This document shows, piece by piece, positions 1-7,795 of a stretch of 21,967 bases of DNA (the stretch's first letter is position 1; every line of letters starts with the position of its first letter). This DNA comes from Ramicandelaber brevisporus (lineage: Eukaryota > Kickxellomycota > Ramicandelaberales > Ramicandelaberaceae). The stretch spans positions 1-21,967 of the forward strand of contig MU603079.1 in the NCBI GenBank assembly GCA_025201865.1, read 5' to 3'. Made by a program: the position numbers and the translations under genes. The notes beneath the pieces were generated by a model. The model worked only from the letters and a program-made list of their open reading frames with translations, made no database searches and had not been told where the DNA came from.

Positions 1-362
1 GCATCGAGAGCACCTTCGGCACGAGCCTCCTCGACGAAACCGATGATGGCGTTGATGAACAGCAGACCCAGAATGATACCAAAGTTGATCCAGTCCTTGA
101 CGACGGCAGACAGGATACAGGCAACCTCAATGAGGAAGGCAATGGAGCCGGTGAAGTACGAGAGGAACTTGAGGAATGGGTTGGTCTTCTTCTCTGGCAG
201 CTCGTTGCGGCCGAACTGCTCCAAGCGGCGCATAGCTTCATCGGTGGTCAGACCAGTGGTGTGGTCGGTGTGAAGCAGCTCCTCGAGCTCCGCTGGGATC
301 TTGTCCTCAACCTCCTGGTGCTCGTGATCCTCCACCTCAACCTTCTTTTCGTCGTGCGACAT
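1..362 (-). CDS. PMA1: Plasma-membrane H+-ATPase (P-type, PMA1 family), N-terminal part, cut by window edge
   Basis: The minus strand reads an open frame of 120 full codons from an ATG at 360..362 off the left edge, so only the N-terminus is present. The protein starts MSHDEKKVEVEDHEHQEVED, an acidic, His-containing cytosolic tail. It continues through the cation-ATPase N-terminal motif (HTDHTTGLTTDEAMRRLEQFGRNEL is the core region, residues about 31 to 55) and the stretch KKTNPFLKFLSYFTGS. Two hydrophobic segments follow, corresponding to TM1 and TM2 of the family (about residues 66 to 112), ending FVEEARAEGALDA. In fungi this enzyme pumps protons out of the cell with ATP and sets the membrane potential for nutrient uptake. 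The phosphorylated Asp and the nucleotide-binding domain lie outside the window. The ATG is preceded by a run of A on the coding strand, a favourable context. Identity is strong from the conserved N-terminal third; the exact paralogue is not determined. Confidence 0.93.
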   Translation of the reverse strand, partial: MSHDEKKVEVEDHEHQEVEDKIPAELEELLHTDHTTGLTTDEAMRRLEQFGRNELPEKKTNPFLKFLSYFTGSIAFLIEVACILSAVVKDWINFGIILGLLFINAIIGFVEEARAEGALD

Positions 363-680
363 TTTTTTCAGGTCTCAGTGGTCTTGAGAGAGGGGGAAAG
401 AAAGGAGAGTATTAGAGTAGGTGGGTTATTAGTGTATGTGTATCGGAGAAACGGAATTAAGACTGAAAGAAGAGAAGGTGTGGGGTAGAGTTTGGCACTT
501 GTTCAGACAGAAACCAAAAGACTGTGGTATATGGAACCGCACAGTACGCAATTTTTTGGAGTGGGGGGAGAAGGGGGGATGTGAACAAAGTGTCGGTGCG
601 GGTGGGGAGGAAGAGATCGAAGCGTGAAGGGTGTGAGAGTTTTGGAGAAGGCTGCAGCAAAGTCGAATTCGAAACCGAGT

Positions 681-688
681 ATTTTATA
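681..688 (-). promoter_or_regulatory. Candidate TATA box for the H+-ATPase gene
   Basis: On the minus strand this reads TATAAAAT, about 320 bases upstream of the H+-ATPase ATG. The stretch between it and the ATG is strongly purine-rich on the plus strand, so the presumed leader is CT-rich on the coding strand. That arrangement, TATA followed by a CT block, is common at highly expressed fungal genes. Transcription start is not shown by the sequence. Confidence 0.4.
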
Positions 689-1833
689 GTCGACCACAAG
701 GTTCAATTTACAGCCGCCGGAGCAATGCGGGCCAGCGAATGACGAGCTTCGAGATGGGGGGCAAGCAGCAAGCCAAAAAGGCGAAACAACTGCTTTCGTC
801 AGTCCGCCCGCACTCAGCAATTGTTTTTTTCTCGCTGTGCGGGCGGGATAATGATCCACCGCTCCAACCTGTAGCTATTCGGGGGCACCCTGATTGGAGC
901 AGCGAAAAAATGTAATCGTCCAGCCCATTCAGTCGCTCGCACTCCTACTTGCTCAGATAACGCACAGTTGACGGCAGCTCCTCGCATGGCAATTGGGTGC
1001 TGATCCAACGTCCGGTTTGGCTGCTGTTGTTTCGTTTAATGCAATTGCCAAAGAATCTAATTTCCCATCGGGGCCGGGGCAAAAGGCACGCTAGATGACA
1101 TGACCCGTGCGAGCTTGCAGCATCAGCCATAACCTCCGGAATCTAAACATTTACCCAAGCTTCCGACGGTCATGTTGAGCTTTCCCCCTCCTTGCATCGA
1201 CAAAGCTTGCAAGCATGTCGCAGCACAGACAGCAACAGCAATAACAGCGGCATCAATGGTGATGAGAGAAGAAACCGAAGGATCAATCCTTCGATTAGTT
1301 TGGCATGCAGTGAAATTATTGGACGCTCGAACCACACGTGGTGGAGTTTGACATCCTGATTGCTCACCGAATTAGCATTCTTCGCACTAAAGGTTTCCGC
1401 GGTCAAGCCACTCTCAACAGCAACAGTTACCATCGCCACCCGCACAAAGCTTTCAAGCCTGGCTCCATACACAAACAATGTGTGTGTGTGTTGGTGCTTG
1501 TGCATGTTTGTGCTTGGACAGCGTGTACAGCTTGTGTACGTGTGTAGGTGTGCGAGGGCACTTTTGCCCCTTTCTCCCCTTCCCCCGCAAGTCCGTATCC
1601 GGACAATGTCACAGTTCCGATGACCAAACGAACCAAAACAAAACAAAGCAAAGAGGGGACAAATGACCTCATCGGCCGCTGCATTATCATATTACGCAGT
1701 AATCGTTTACCATCTATTTGCCGCAACAGCAGCAATATCGTTTGTTTTTTTTTTTAAAATAATAACGGCAACACCGTGGCACTCAAGCACTGCCCGGAGC
1801 CGCACGCACTCGGCACTATCGCATGCCCGCTAT

Positions 1834-1869
1834 ATTGCGCTAATTGCGCTGATTGCGTTAATTGCGCTC
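1834..1869. repeat. Four tandem copies of a 9-base unit ATTGCGCTN
   Basis: Four head-to-tail copies of ATTGCGCT plus one variable base; the third copy has TT in place of CT. It lies in the intergenic region about 540 bases upstream of the helical-repeat gene. It may be a cluster of binding sites or simple slippage; nothing decides between these. Confidence 0.7.
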
Positions 1870-2408
1870 ATCACGAACGGATACGAATTTAGCGACTGCC
1901 TTTGTGAGTATATCTGTGTGTGCTACAGAAGAGTGACTGGTGTGCCTCGCCGTTCTTCCATTCCATTCACCCGCGCCAGACAGCGGCACCGTATGACAGG
2001 TCAGAAAAGCAGAGAGAGAGAATGTGTGCATACTCAGACGAAGTCAGGTGACCCGCACTGCGCCTTAATTGACAGCTGAGGCGGAAATGGTACACGCGGT
2101 CGTTACACTGCTATCGCCAATCCATACCAACCACGTCAAGCAACTATCAGGCCATCGAAGGTTTGGCACTTTTTTTGTTTTTCAAAAATAGCACCATCTT
2201 TTGCTGCTCAAAGAGAAGAAAAGAATGCGGTGGCTTAATGGTGATCATTAGCATGTTTGTAACATGAATGCTCACGTTGACAGTAGCATTGTCATGAGCA
2301 ACTCGCTGCAGCATTGTACCTGGCTGGAGACTCTCCACTGCACTGCAGTGTCAGTGTCAGTGTCGAGATCAAACCAAACAAACAAAACTTTTGTCTTTGA
2401 TTTTCGAC

Positions 2409-5400
2409 ATGCCACCTCGTAAATCTACCGCAGCAACAGCAGCAGCAGCAGCAGTAGGAGCTGTGGGAGCAGCAGGAGCAGCAGGCAGTGGTGGCAGCGG
2501 TACGATCTTCTCTGCCACTGGTTTGAACGAACTGCGTGCTATCATACTGTCTGCGCAGCACAACGAGACGAACGATGACGACGCCAGCAGCAGCGCAGCC
2601 ACAGCGGCGGTGAACGCTCTCGAAGGCCTCGCAGCCAGCAAACCAGCCAGAATCGCCAAACTCCAAGGCGAGATTGTCAGTGTCCTGGCTTCTGCCGTTG
2701 ACTCGTCTCTGCCGATCACAGTTCGGCAGGCAGGAATCAACGCGTTTTGTGAGGTCTGGAAACACGTCAAGGATCGGACGCCAGAGGTGTTTGCACAGCT
2801 GACTGAGCAGCTCGTACCGCAGGTGGCAGAACTCTATGCAGACACAGAGACTGCAATGTGTGCGATATTGGGGTGCACTGAAGGCAGCAGTGATGGCAGC
2901 AGTGATGGAGATGAGTTTTCTGTACAGCGACCGTGGTCAGATGATATAGAATATGTTGCGCAATGTCTTGCCATTCAAAAGTCATGCGTCCACGTTATAC
3001 TTGCAGCCTCCAATATGTTTGCGGAAATGTGCATGTCAAGTCAACGTCGTGTTGCATTCTGCAGATTTATGGCTCCTCCTCCTCATGCAGCCGGGAGAAG
3101 TAACAGCAACAACAATAGCAACAACAGTAACGGTAGTAACAGCAGCAGTAAACACCACAGTCCGTTCAGAGTGCTACTGGACACAACATTTGGCACAGCA
3201 GGACATGCAATGAGAAAAGACACTGCGCTCGTTAAAAGACTCTTGGCTAAAGTGCAGCAATATCCACAGCAGAGTGGTAAAGTTAGAGTTGAACAGGAAA
3301 GTCTGATGAAACTTGGGTTTGAAGCCTTGCAGCAAGTTGTGTCTGCGTTATCTGATCGACTGCCCAAAGATGACGTAGTATCTGGAAATACAAGTGCTGA
3401 AGCCATTTCAGTTTTGACAGTGTTATTCAATCAATTGCTGCGCTTGTCTGAAGAGTTTTCAAGTGAACCGCAGACACTCAACTTTACTCTCAAGTATGCA
3501 TTGAAACTGGCAGTTGGCTACAAAGAATCGCCCTCTTTTATTGTTGGAATTGACTTGACCAGATGCATCAAGTTTTTGTGCAATGGCGCCAAATCATTTA
3601 TATCAGGTATTCTGCCAATGGACATGGTTCAGCGTGCATATGCAGATGCGCCAAAAGTCAAACCAGAGGAGCCATCCGAATCAGTAGCTCCAGAAGCATC
3701 AAAGCGCAATTTACTAATGTCTCGGTTTTATTCGCATCACCTATCTGCATTCATGGGCTATTATGCACCACTCATCTATAGCAACTCACCCGCAGTTGCT
3801 GCGTCTGCTCCAATCTCATCAGCCGACAGAAGCGACATCATTTCCACCCTGGCCGATCACATTTCATGGATGCACACAGTCACCTTTGCACCAGTGCTCG
3901 ATGTTATATTCAGCAGCGGATCTCAGACACCTGGGAAGATCAGAGATGAAGTTGTAACTACGTTTGAGCCATCTGTGTATCATATTCTGGCCGCAGTGGT
4001 CAACGGATGCAGCACCGATCCACAGGATGCAGGCATGATTGCATGTGCTGCTATTGGACACTGTGCTGAACTTGATAGCAACAGCAATATGCCAACTGAC
4101 AGAATGGATGCCGCACGCTGGCTTCAGTCAATAACACAGCTGCTCATCTGCATTCCAGTTGAGATACTCGGTGACTCTTTAGCCATTGCTCTCGTGTCTC
4201 AAGCACTGCGTGCTATTCAGACACTGTCTCCACTGATGTCGGCGACCGCTTGTGCCGACGAAGGCTTTGCTTGGATAATGTCTCGATTGGTGGCTGTAAT
4301 TGCTGAATTGTTTGTGCAATCTGGCGAATCTCTGTTTCAGAAGCTCGAGCTATTATTTATATCAAAACTACTTGGTACAGATGGAGGATGGAGCTTAAAT
4401 CAAAGTGCGTTTATTGTCGATGTCTGGTCTGCAGCTGCTGTTCATTTTGCAGATCAAACATTAACTGGCCACATTACTATCATTATGGACTTGCTTGTTA
4501 GAATTGGGGTTAAATTGCCTCCTCTCGTTGCCGATCAGTTTGCGAGGTTGTTGGATTCATTGATGAGAGTTGGCGGCAGTGATTTGTGTGGTGTTATTGC
4601 TGGTCTACTCTATACCGAAATATCTGCATTTACTCCAAAAGACGATGTCAGCAGCAACAGTGTCAGTGACAGTCAAGCCCCAGCCAAGTCTGTTCAAGAG
4701 ACTGCTGCCTATCTAGTGTTTACCAGGCACTTGCCATCAGCATGTCTCACTGCACCTGGCCCACCATCTGAGCTTGCGCTTGCTATTACTCAAGCACTGG
4801 TAGATGTACTGCGTCGAATGGCAACTGACTATCACAATAATACTCAAGAACAGTCTGCCACTCTGAGAACCGCCGCCAGCGTGATTCTGCCAACTCTCGC
4901 CAATATTGCATCTCAATTACGTGCCGGAAATGGCAACATTCCGTTGAACGCTCTTGAGGCTCACTACCCCGATGCTGTTGGAATACTTCGCGAAGCTGCA
5001 TTCATCTCTGCTGATTTGCTGTCTAATGTTGCAGATAGAATGGCATCAAATGGCGTTAGTTCTGCCACCTGCGAGCAGCGTGTTTTGGCTTCATTCATTG
5101 CCTTTCTTGGGCAGATGTTACCCTTACTACCAGTCAACAGCACCTTGCGACTGCTTGACTGTGCATCCTCTATTCTTCACTTGTATCAGCATCACAAGAC
5201 ACCTGTATCCTTTGACATGATGGCTGCCTTGTCTCGCTTGATTGGCTCATGCGGTGCGTTGAATATTGACTCGCAGCAGGGTGTCAATGCAATGAAGTCA
5301 TCGCTCTCATCTATTGCATCTGGCATATTGTGCATAGCCTCCACTTCGGCATATACCAAATGGTTGGCACGGCACATTGCATTAACAGAGTTGATGGTGT

Positions 5401-5933
5401 TTTCCACTACAACTCCGTACAGGGATATTATTCCTGATTTAATACCAGGCGACTCCTACGATGCTGTATCAACCATTGTTAGTCGCCAAATCGAAGAGCT
5501 GTCCTCAGCTGCTGCAGGCTCTACCAATGATTCAATGTCTGCATTGGCATCATGGTTTGAGCAGTCATCTCTGGTTGATATCAGTAACTCAAATGACGTC
5601 ACAATGACAGCCATCAAAGAAGCTGTGCCGAAACCTGCGTCTCCTTCATCACCATCACCACAGCCACCACAGCAGCAACAGCAACAACAACAACAACAAC
5701 AACAACAGAACCAGCGACGATCGTCATCGGTGTCCACTGATGTAATAGAGATTGATGGTGATGACGGTGATGTGATCCATACTGGATTAATGCGCAAGAT
5801 TTCTGACCTTCGAGCCATTGTGGACAACTGGTCCAACCACTCATCCAGTCTGTCTGCATCAAGTGCATCCGAGGCTGCATCTGCCCTGCATACTCTCGCC
5901 AATTCTATTAAAAGCAACATCCAACCCTCATAA
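2409..5933 (+). CDS. Large helical-repeat protein, 1174 aa; possibly FIRRM/FLIP-like (DUF4487)
   Basis: The open frame begins with TTG at 2391, but the first ATG is at 2409 (MPPRKSTAAT), which I take as the start; the stop is TAA. After an Ala/Gly-rich start the protein is almost wholly built of amphipathic helices rich in Leu and Ala, as in ARM/HEAT proteins. It has no obvious transmembrane segment or catalytic motif. A Ser/Asn run lies near residues 230 to 250. A run of 13 Gln is at 5670..5708, followed by a SUMO-interaction-like motif (VIEID plus acidic residues, 5742..5771). By eye, segments around LFQKLELLFISKLLG, SAFIVDVWSAAAVHFAD and ADQFARLLDSLMRV resemble in order and spacing the animal FIRRM/C1orf112 family, which works with FIGNL1 to remove RAD51. 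That comparison is from memory and tentative; other HEAT proteins remain possible. The gene is intron-free. TMEM18 begins 110 bases past its stop. Confidence 0.88.
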   Translation: MPPRKSTAATAAAAAVGAVGAAGAAGSGGSGTIFSATGLNELRAIILSAQHNETNDDDASSSAATAAVNALEGLAASKPARIAKLQGEIVSVLASAVDSSLPITVRQAGINAFCEVWKHVKDRTPEVFAQLTEQLVPQVAELYADTETAMCAILGCTEGSSDGSSDGDEFSVQRPWSDDIEYVAQCLAIQKSCVHVILAASNMFAEMCMSSQRRVAFCRFMAPPPHAAGRSNSNNNSNNSNGSNSSSKHHSPFRVLLDTTFGTAGHAMRKDTALVKRLLAKVQQYPQQSGKVRVEQESLMKLGFEALQQVVSALSDRLPKDDVVSGNTSAEAISVLTVLFNQLLRLSEEFSSEPQTLNFTLKYALKLAVGYKESPSFIVGIDLTRCIKFLCNGAKSFISGILPMDMVQRAYADAPKVKPEEPSESVAPEASKRNLLMSRFYSHHLSAFMGYYAPLIYSNSPAVAASAPISSADRSDIISTLADHISWMHTVTFAPVLDVIFSSGSQTPGKIRDEVVTTFEPSVYHILAAVVNGCSTDPQDAGMIACAAIGHCAELDSNSNMPTDRMDAARWLQSITQLLICIPVEILGDSLAIALVSQALRAIQTLSPLMSATACADEGFAWIMSRLVAVIAELFVQSGESLFQKLELLFISKLLGTDGGWSLNQSAFIVDVWSAAAVHFADQTLTGHITIIMDLLVRIGVKLPPLVADQFARLLDSLMRVGGSDLCGVIAGLLYTEISAFTPKDDVSSNSVSDSQAPAKSVQETAAYLVFTRHLPSACLTAPGPPSELALAITQALVDVLRRMATDYHNNTQEQSATLRTAASVILPTLANIASQLRAGNGNIPLNALEAHYPDAVGILREAAFISADLLSNVADRMASNGVSSATCEQRVLASFIAFLGQMLPLLPVNSTLRLLDCASSILHLYQHHKTPVSFDMMAALSRLIGSCGALNIDSQQGVNAMKSSLSSIASGILCIASTSAYTKWLARHIALTELMVFSTTTPYRDIIPDLIPGDSYDAVSTIVSRQIEELSSAAAGSTNDSMSALASWFEQSSLVDISNSNDVTMTAIKEAVPKPASPSSPSPQPPQQQQQQQQQQQQQNQRRSSSVSTDVIEIDGDDGDVIHTGLMRKISDLRAIVDNWSNHSSSLSASSASEAASALHTLANSIKSNIQPS
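5670..5708 (+). repeat. CAG/CAA run encoding 13 Gln
   Basis: An interrupted CAG/CAA tract in frame near the C-terminus of the helical-repeat protein (residues 1088 to 1100). It lies in a Ser/Pro-rich linker between the helical body and the last 75 residues. The mixed codons suggest it is older than a pure slippage tract. Confidence 0.9.
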
Positions 5934-6043
5934 AGAGTCAACCTCTGTCTTTGCTTCTCTTTGCTTCTCTTTGTTTACCTCTTGTTTTTTTCTCTAAACC
6001 TTTTATCCTTTGCTTCGGACTGAAATCTACACGAACACACGAG

Positions 6044-6535
6044 ATGAACCAGCTTCTTGAGCAGATCAACGCGGCGCTCGACTTTATGAGCGAGGGTTTG
6101 CGCACAGAATACACCCTGGCACGCGCTGGACTGCAGTACTACATTGACGCCGTCAACTGGAATCAGCCGTTCCTGCATGCAGTTGGAGTCTTTCATCTCG
6201 CCACGTTTGCTGCAGTCATTCTCTCTCGACACAGGGAAGACGTTCTAGTCTCTATCTTGGTCATCCTCTTTGCGATGGCTGCAGCATCCAGCTATATCAA
6301 CGACTTTGCAGGCCAGCATTGGGAATCATTTTCAGTTGCAAATTACTTTGACAAGGACGGAATGTTTGTTACAACTGTGCTGACATTGCCGAGCCTATTC
6401 AATGCAGCTCTGGCCGTTGTGTGCTTGTTTGCAAAGGCAATCTCCTTGATGAGGCAAGTGCATGTATTGAAGACGAAGGCATTGAGAGAGCAGCAACAAA
6501 AGCAGAAAGAGGCCGAATCCCGCAAAGATCAATAG
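6044..6535 (+). CDS. TMEM18: TMEM18 homologue, nuclear-membrane protein, 163 aa
   Basis: The open frame extends upstream to a TTG at 5951, but the first ATG is at 6044 (MNQLLEQINAALDF), and the homology fits that start. Three hydrophobic segments are visible at about residues 43 to 61, 66 to 86 and 108 to 135, matching the family's three-helix layout. The characteristic stretch YFDKDGMFVTTVLTLPSLFN (residues 101 to 120) is the most conserved part of TMEM18, and NWNQPFLHAVGVFHL matches the start of its first helix. The tail is basic and Gln/Lys-rich (LKTKALREQQQKQKEAE), as in animal proteins. TMEM18 is a nuclear-envelope protein reported to bind DNA through its basic tail; in humans its locus is linked to body weight. 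Its role in fungi is not known to me. It lies 110 bases after one plus-strand gene and 231 before the next. Confidence 0.92.
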   Translation: MNQLLEQINAALDFMSEGLRTEYTLARAGLQYYIDAVNWNQPFLHAVGVFHLATFAAVILSRHREDVLVSILVILFAMAAASSYINDFAGQHWESFSVANYFDKDGMFVTTVLTLPSLFNAALAVVCLFAKAISLMRQVHVLKTKALREQQQKQKEAESRKDQ

Positions 6536-6766
6536 TCAATGATTGTTTCGTTTTTTGACGATGCAGCACTAGTGCATGTTTAGCTTACCACCGCAGCTTC
6601 CGCAGCTAGTGCGTTGGTTTGGATGCAGGATGAGTCCGTCTTAAAAACAAAGCAGCAACACCAACACCAACACCAATGTTTTAGCCTCTTTTCGATTCTC
6701 GTTGTTGGTCTTATTCTTGGTCTTATTTTTTTTAAACTTTACTTTTTACAAATCACGTATAAAACG

Positions 6767-7603
6767 ATGGGCATCTTCCAGCCGTCAACGCAGATTAAGC
6801 TGACCAACGTGTCGATAGTCCGGCTCAAGAAGGGCGGCAAGCGGTTCGAAGTGGCCTGCTACCGCAACAAGATTGCCGAGTGGCGTTCTGGAGTCGAAAA
6901 GGATCTTGATGAGGTTCTCCAAATCCACTCTGTCTTTGTCAATGTATCCAAAGGCCAGCTAGCCAAAACCGACGAGCTCACAAAGGCATTCAAAACAGAC
7001 TCTGTGGATGATATCATTAAGGAGATTTTGGCAAAGGGCGAGCAGCAGGTTGGAGATAAGGAGCGCGGCCAGCAGCTGGAGAGCTTGATGAAGGAGATTG
7101 CATCAATAGTTGCAGAAAAGTGTGTTAATCCACAGACAAAGAGGCCGTATCCAGTCAATATCATTGAAAAAGCGATTGTCAACGACCTGCACTATTCGGT
7201 TAGCCCATCAAAAACTGCAAAGCAGCAAGCACTGGATGTTATCAAGCAGCTGCAAGAAAAGGGAACCATTCCGATTGCTAGAGCTCAGATGAGAGTCAAG
7301 GTGGTATTGCCAGGTAAAGATGCAAAGAAAATCCTTACGAAGATTAAAGAGCTGGGCATTGGTGGCACAAATGAAACCAAGAAGAAGAAGTCGAGTGATA
7401 GCGATGATGACGATGATGATGGCGACGACAGTGATGACGATGATGATGCATCTTGGGGCAAGGATGCTTGCGAAAGAGTAATGCTGATTGATCCAGGCCA
7501 TTTCAGAGCACTGAGCGATTTAGTCCAAACGGAGGCCCGTGGTAGAGGTCAGATTGAATTGCTCAATCTGCGTGAAACAGCTGAAGGTGATGGCACACTC
7601 TGA
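6767..7603 (+). CDS. SDO1: SBDS/Sdo1 ribosome maturation factor, 278 aa
   Basis: SBDS/Sdo1 works with the GTPase EFL1 to release eIF6/Tif6 from pre-60S subunits in the cytoplasm. The frame is open further upstream, with an in-frame ATG at 6623, but the family N-terminus is MGIFQPSTQIKLTNVSIVRL, so the start is the ATG at 6767. Domain I contains WRSGVEKDLDEVLQIHSVFV (residues 39 to 58) and VSKGQLAKTDEL. Domain II contains IVAEKCVNPQTKRPYPV (about 114 to 130). Domain III contains IARAQMRVKVVLPGKDAKK and ends with LIDPGHFRAL and GQIELLNL. Oddity: a Lys run followed by a nearly uninterrupted Asp/Ser stretch (about residues 205 to 229) is inserted in domain III just before the LIDPG strand, making the protein longer than the roughly 250-residue norm. 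The insert stays in frame and lacks splice-site pairs, so it looks coding. The stop is TGA. Confidence 0.96.
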   Translation: MGIFQPSTQIKLTNVSIVRLKKGGKRFEVACYRNKIAEWRSGVEKDLDEVLQIHSVFVNVSKGQLAKTDELTKAFKTDSVDDIIKEILAKGEQQVGDKERGQQLESLMKEIASIVAEKCVNPQTKRPYPVNIIEKAIVNDLHYSVSPSKTAKQQALDVIKQLQEKGTIPIARAQMRVKVVLPGKDAKKILTKIKELGIGGTNETKKKKSSDSDDDDDDGDDSDDDDDASWGKDACERVMLIDPGHFRALSDLVQTEARGRGQIELLNLRETAEGDGTL

Positions 7604-7721
7604 TTAAGTATATTTGCTTTTAATGTGTGAATTTGCTTAATAACTGCCGCATATTCGGTGATAGATATCCCAGCCCGGAAACACTAAAATTCACAATTAA
7701 CTGGGAATAATTAAATGAGCT

Positions 7722-7747
7722 AATAAACGGACGATTATGACAATAAA
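7722..7747 (+). terminator. Two AATAAA poly(A) signals after SBDS
   Basis: AATAAA occurs at 7722..7727 and again at 7742..7747, about 120 and 140 bases past the SBDS stop, inside the gap before the convergent proline-rich gene. Placement fits a poly(A) signal; the cleavage site is not visible. Confidence 0.5.
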
Positions 7748-7760
7748 GGGAATGTGGGGG

Positions 7761-7790
7761 AGAGAGAGAGAATGTGTGTGTGTGTGTGTG
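7761..7790. repeat. (AG)5 then (TG)9 microsatellite
   Basis: A run of AG dinucleotides followed after two bases by nine TG units, ending five bases from the TAA stop codon of the minus-strand proline-rich gene. It therefore lies in that gene's 3' untranslated region. Confidence 0.9.
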
Positions 7791-7795
7791 CGAAA

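Larger units (their letters stand above)
363..2408. other. Divergent intergenic region between H+-ATPase and the helical-repeat gene
   Basis: About 2 kb with no supported gene; it separates two divergent genes and should hold both promoters. The left 300 bases are GA-rich on plus. Around 1483..1545 there is a TG-rich stretch. At 1335..1340 lies CACGTG, the core bHLH-binding palindrome. At 1834..1869 there is a 9-base tandem repeat, and near 2347..2365 short GTGTCA-type repeats precede the right-hand gene. Several open frames of 60 to 160 codons occur on both strands, but they overlap each other, are low in complexity, and match no family I recognise. No tRNA-like arms were seen. The length is large for this otherwise compact window and may reflect strong regulation of the H+-ATPase. 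Confidence 0.6.

Noticed and set aside
1663..2079. 138-codon plus-strand frame with an ATG and an IALIALIAL stretch
   Set aside because: The Ile-Ala-Leu stretch is just the 9-base tandem repeat. The rest is low in complexity, overlaps other spurious frames, and lies in a presumed promoter.
5594..5602. TGACGTCA palindrome (CRE/ATF site)
   Set aside because: It lies inside the coding frame of the helical-repeat protein with no promoter context; one such 8-mer by chance is unremarkable.
6614..6766. N-terminal extension of SBDS with a membrane-like segment
   Set aside because: An in-frame ATG at 6623 exists, but SBDS proteins start at MGIF/MSIF. The extension is leader-like (CAA repeats, T-rich) and would put a membrane anchor on a cytosolic/nucleolar factor.
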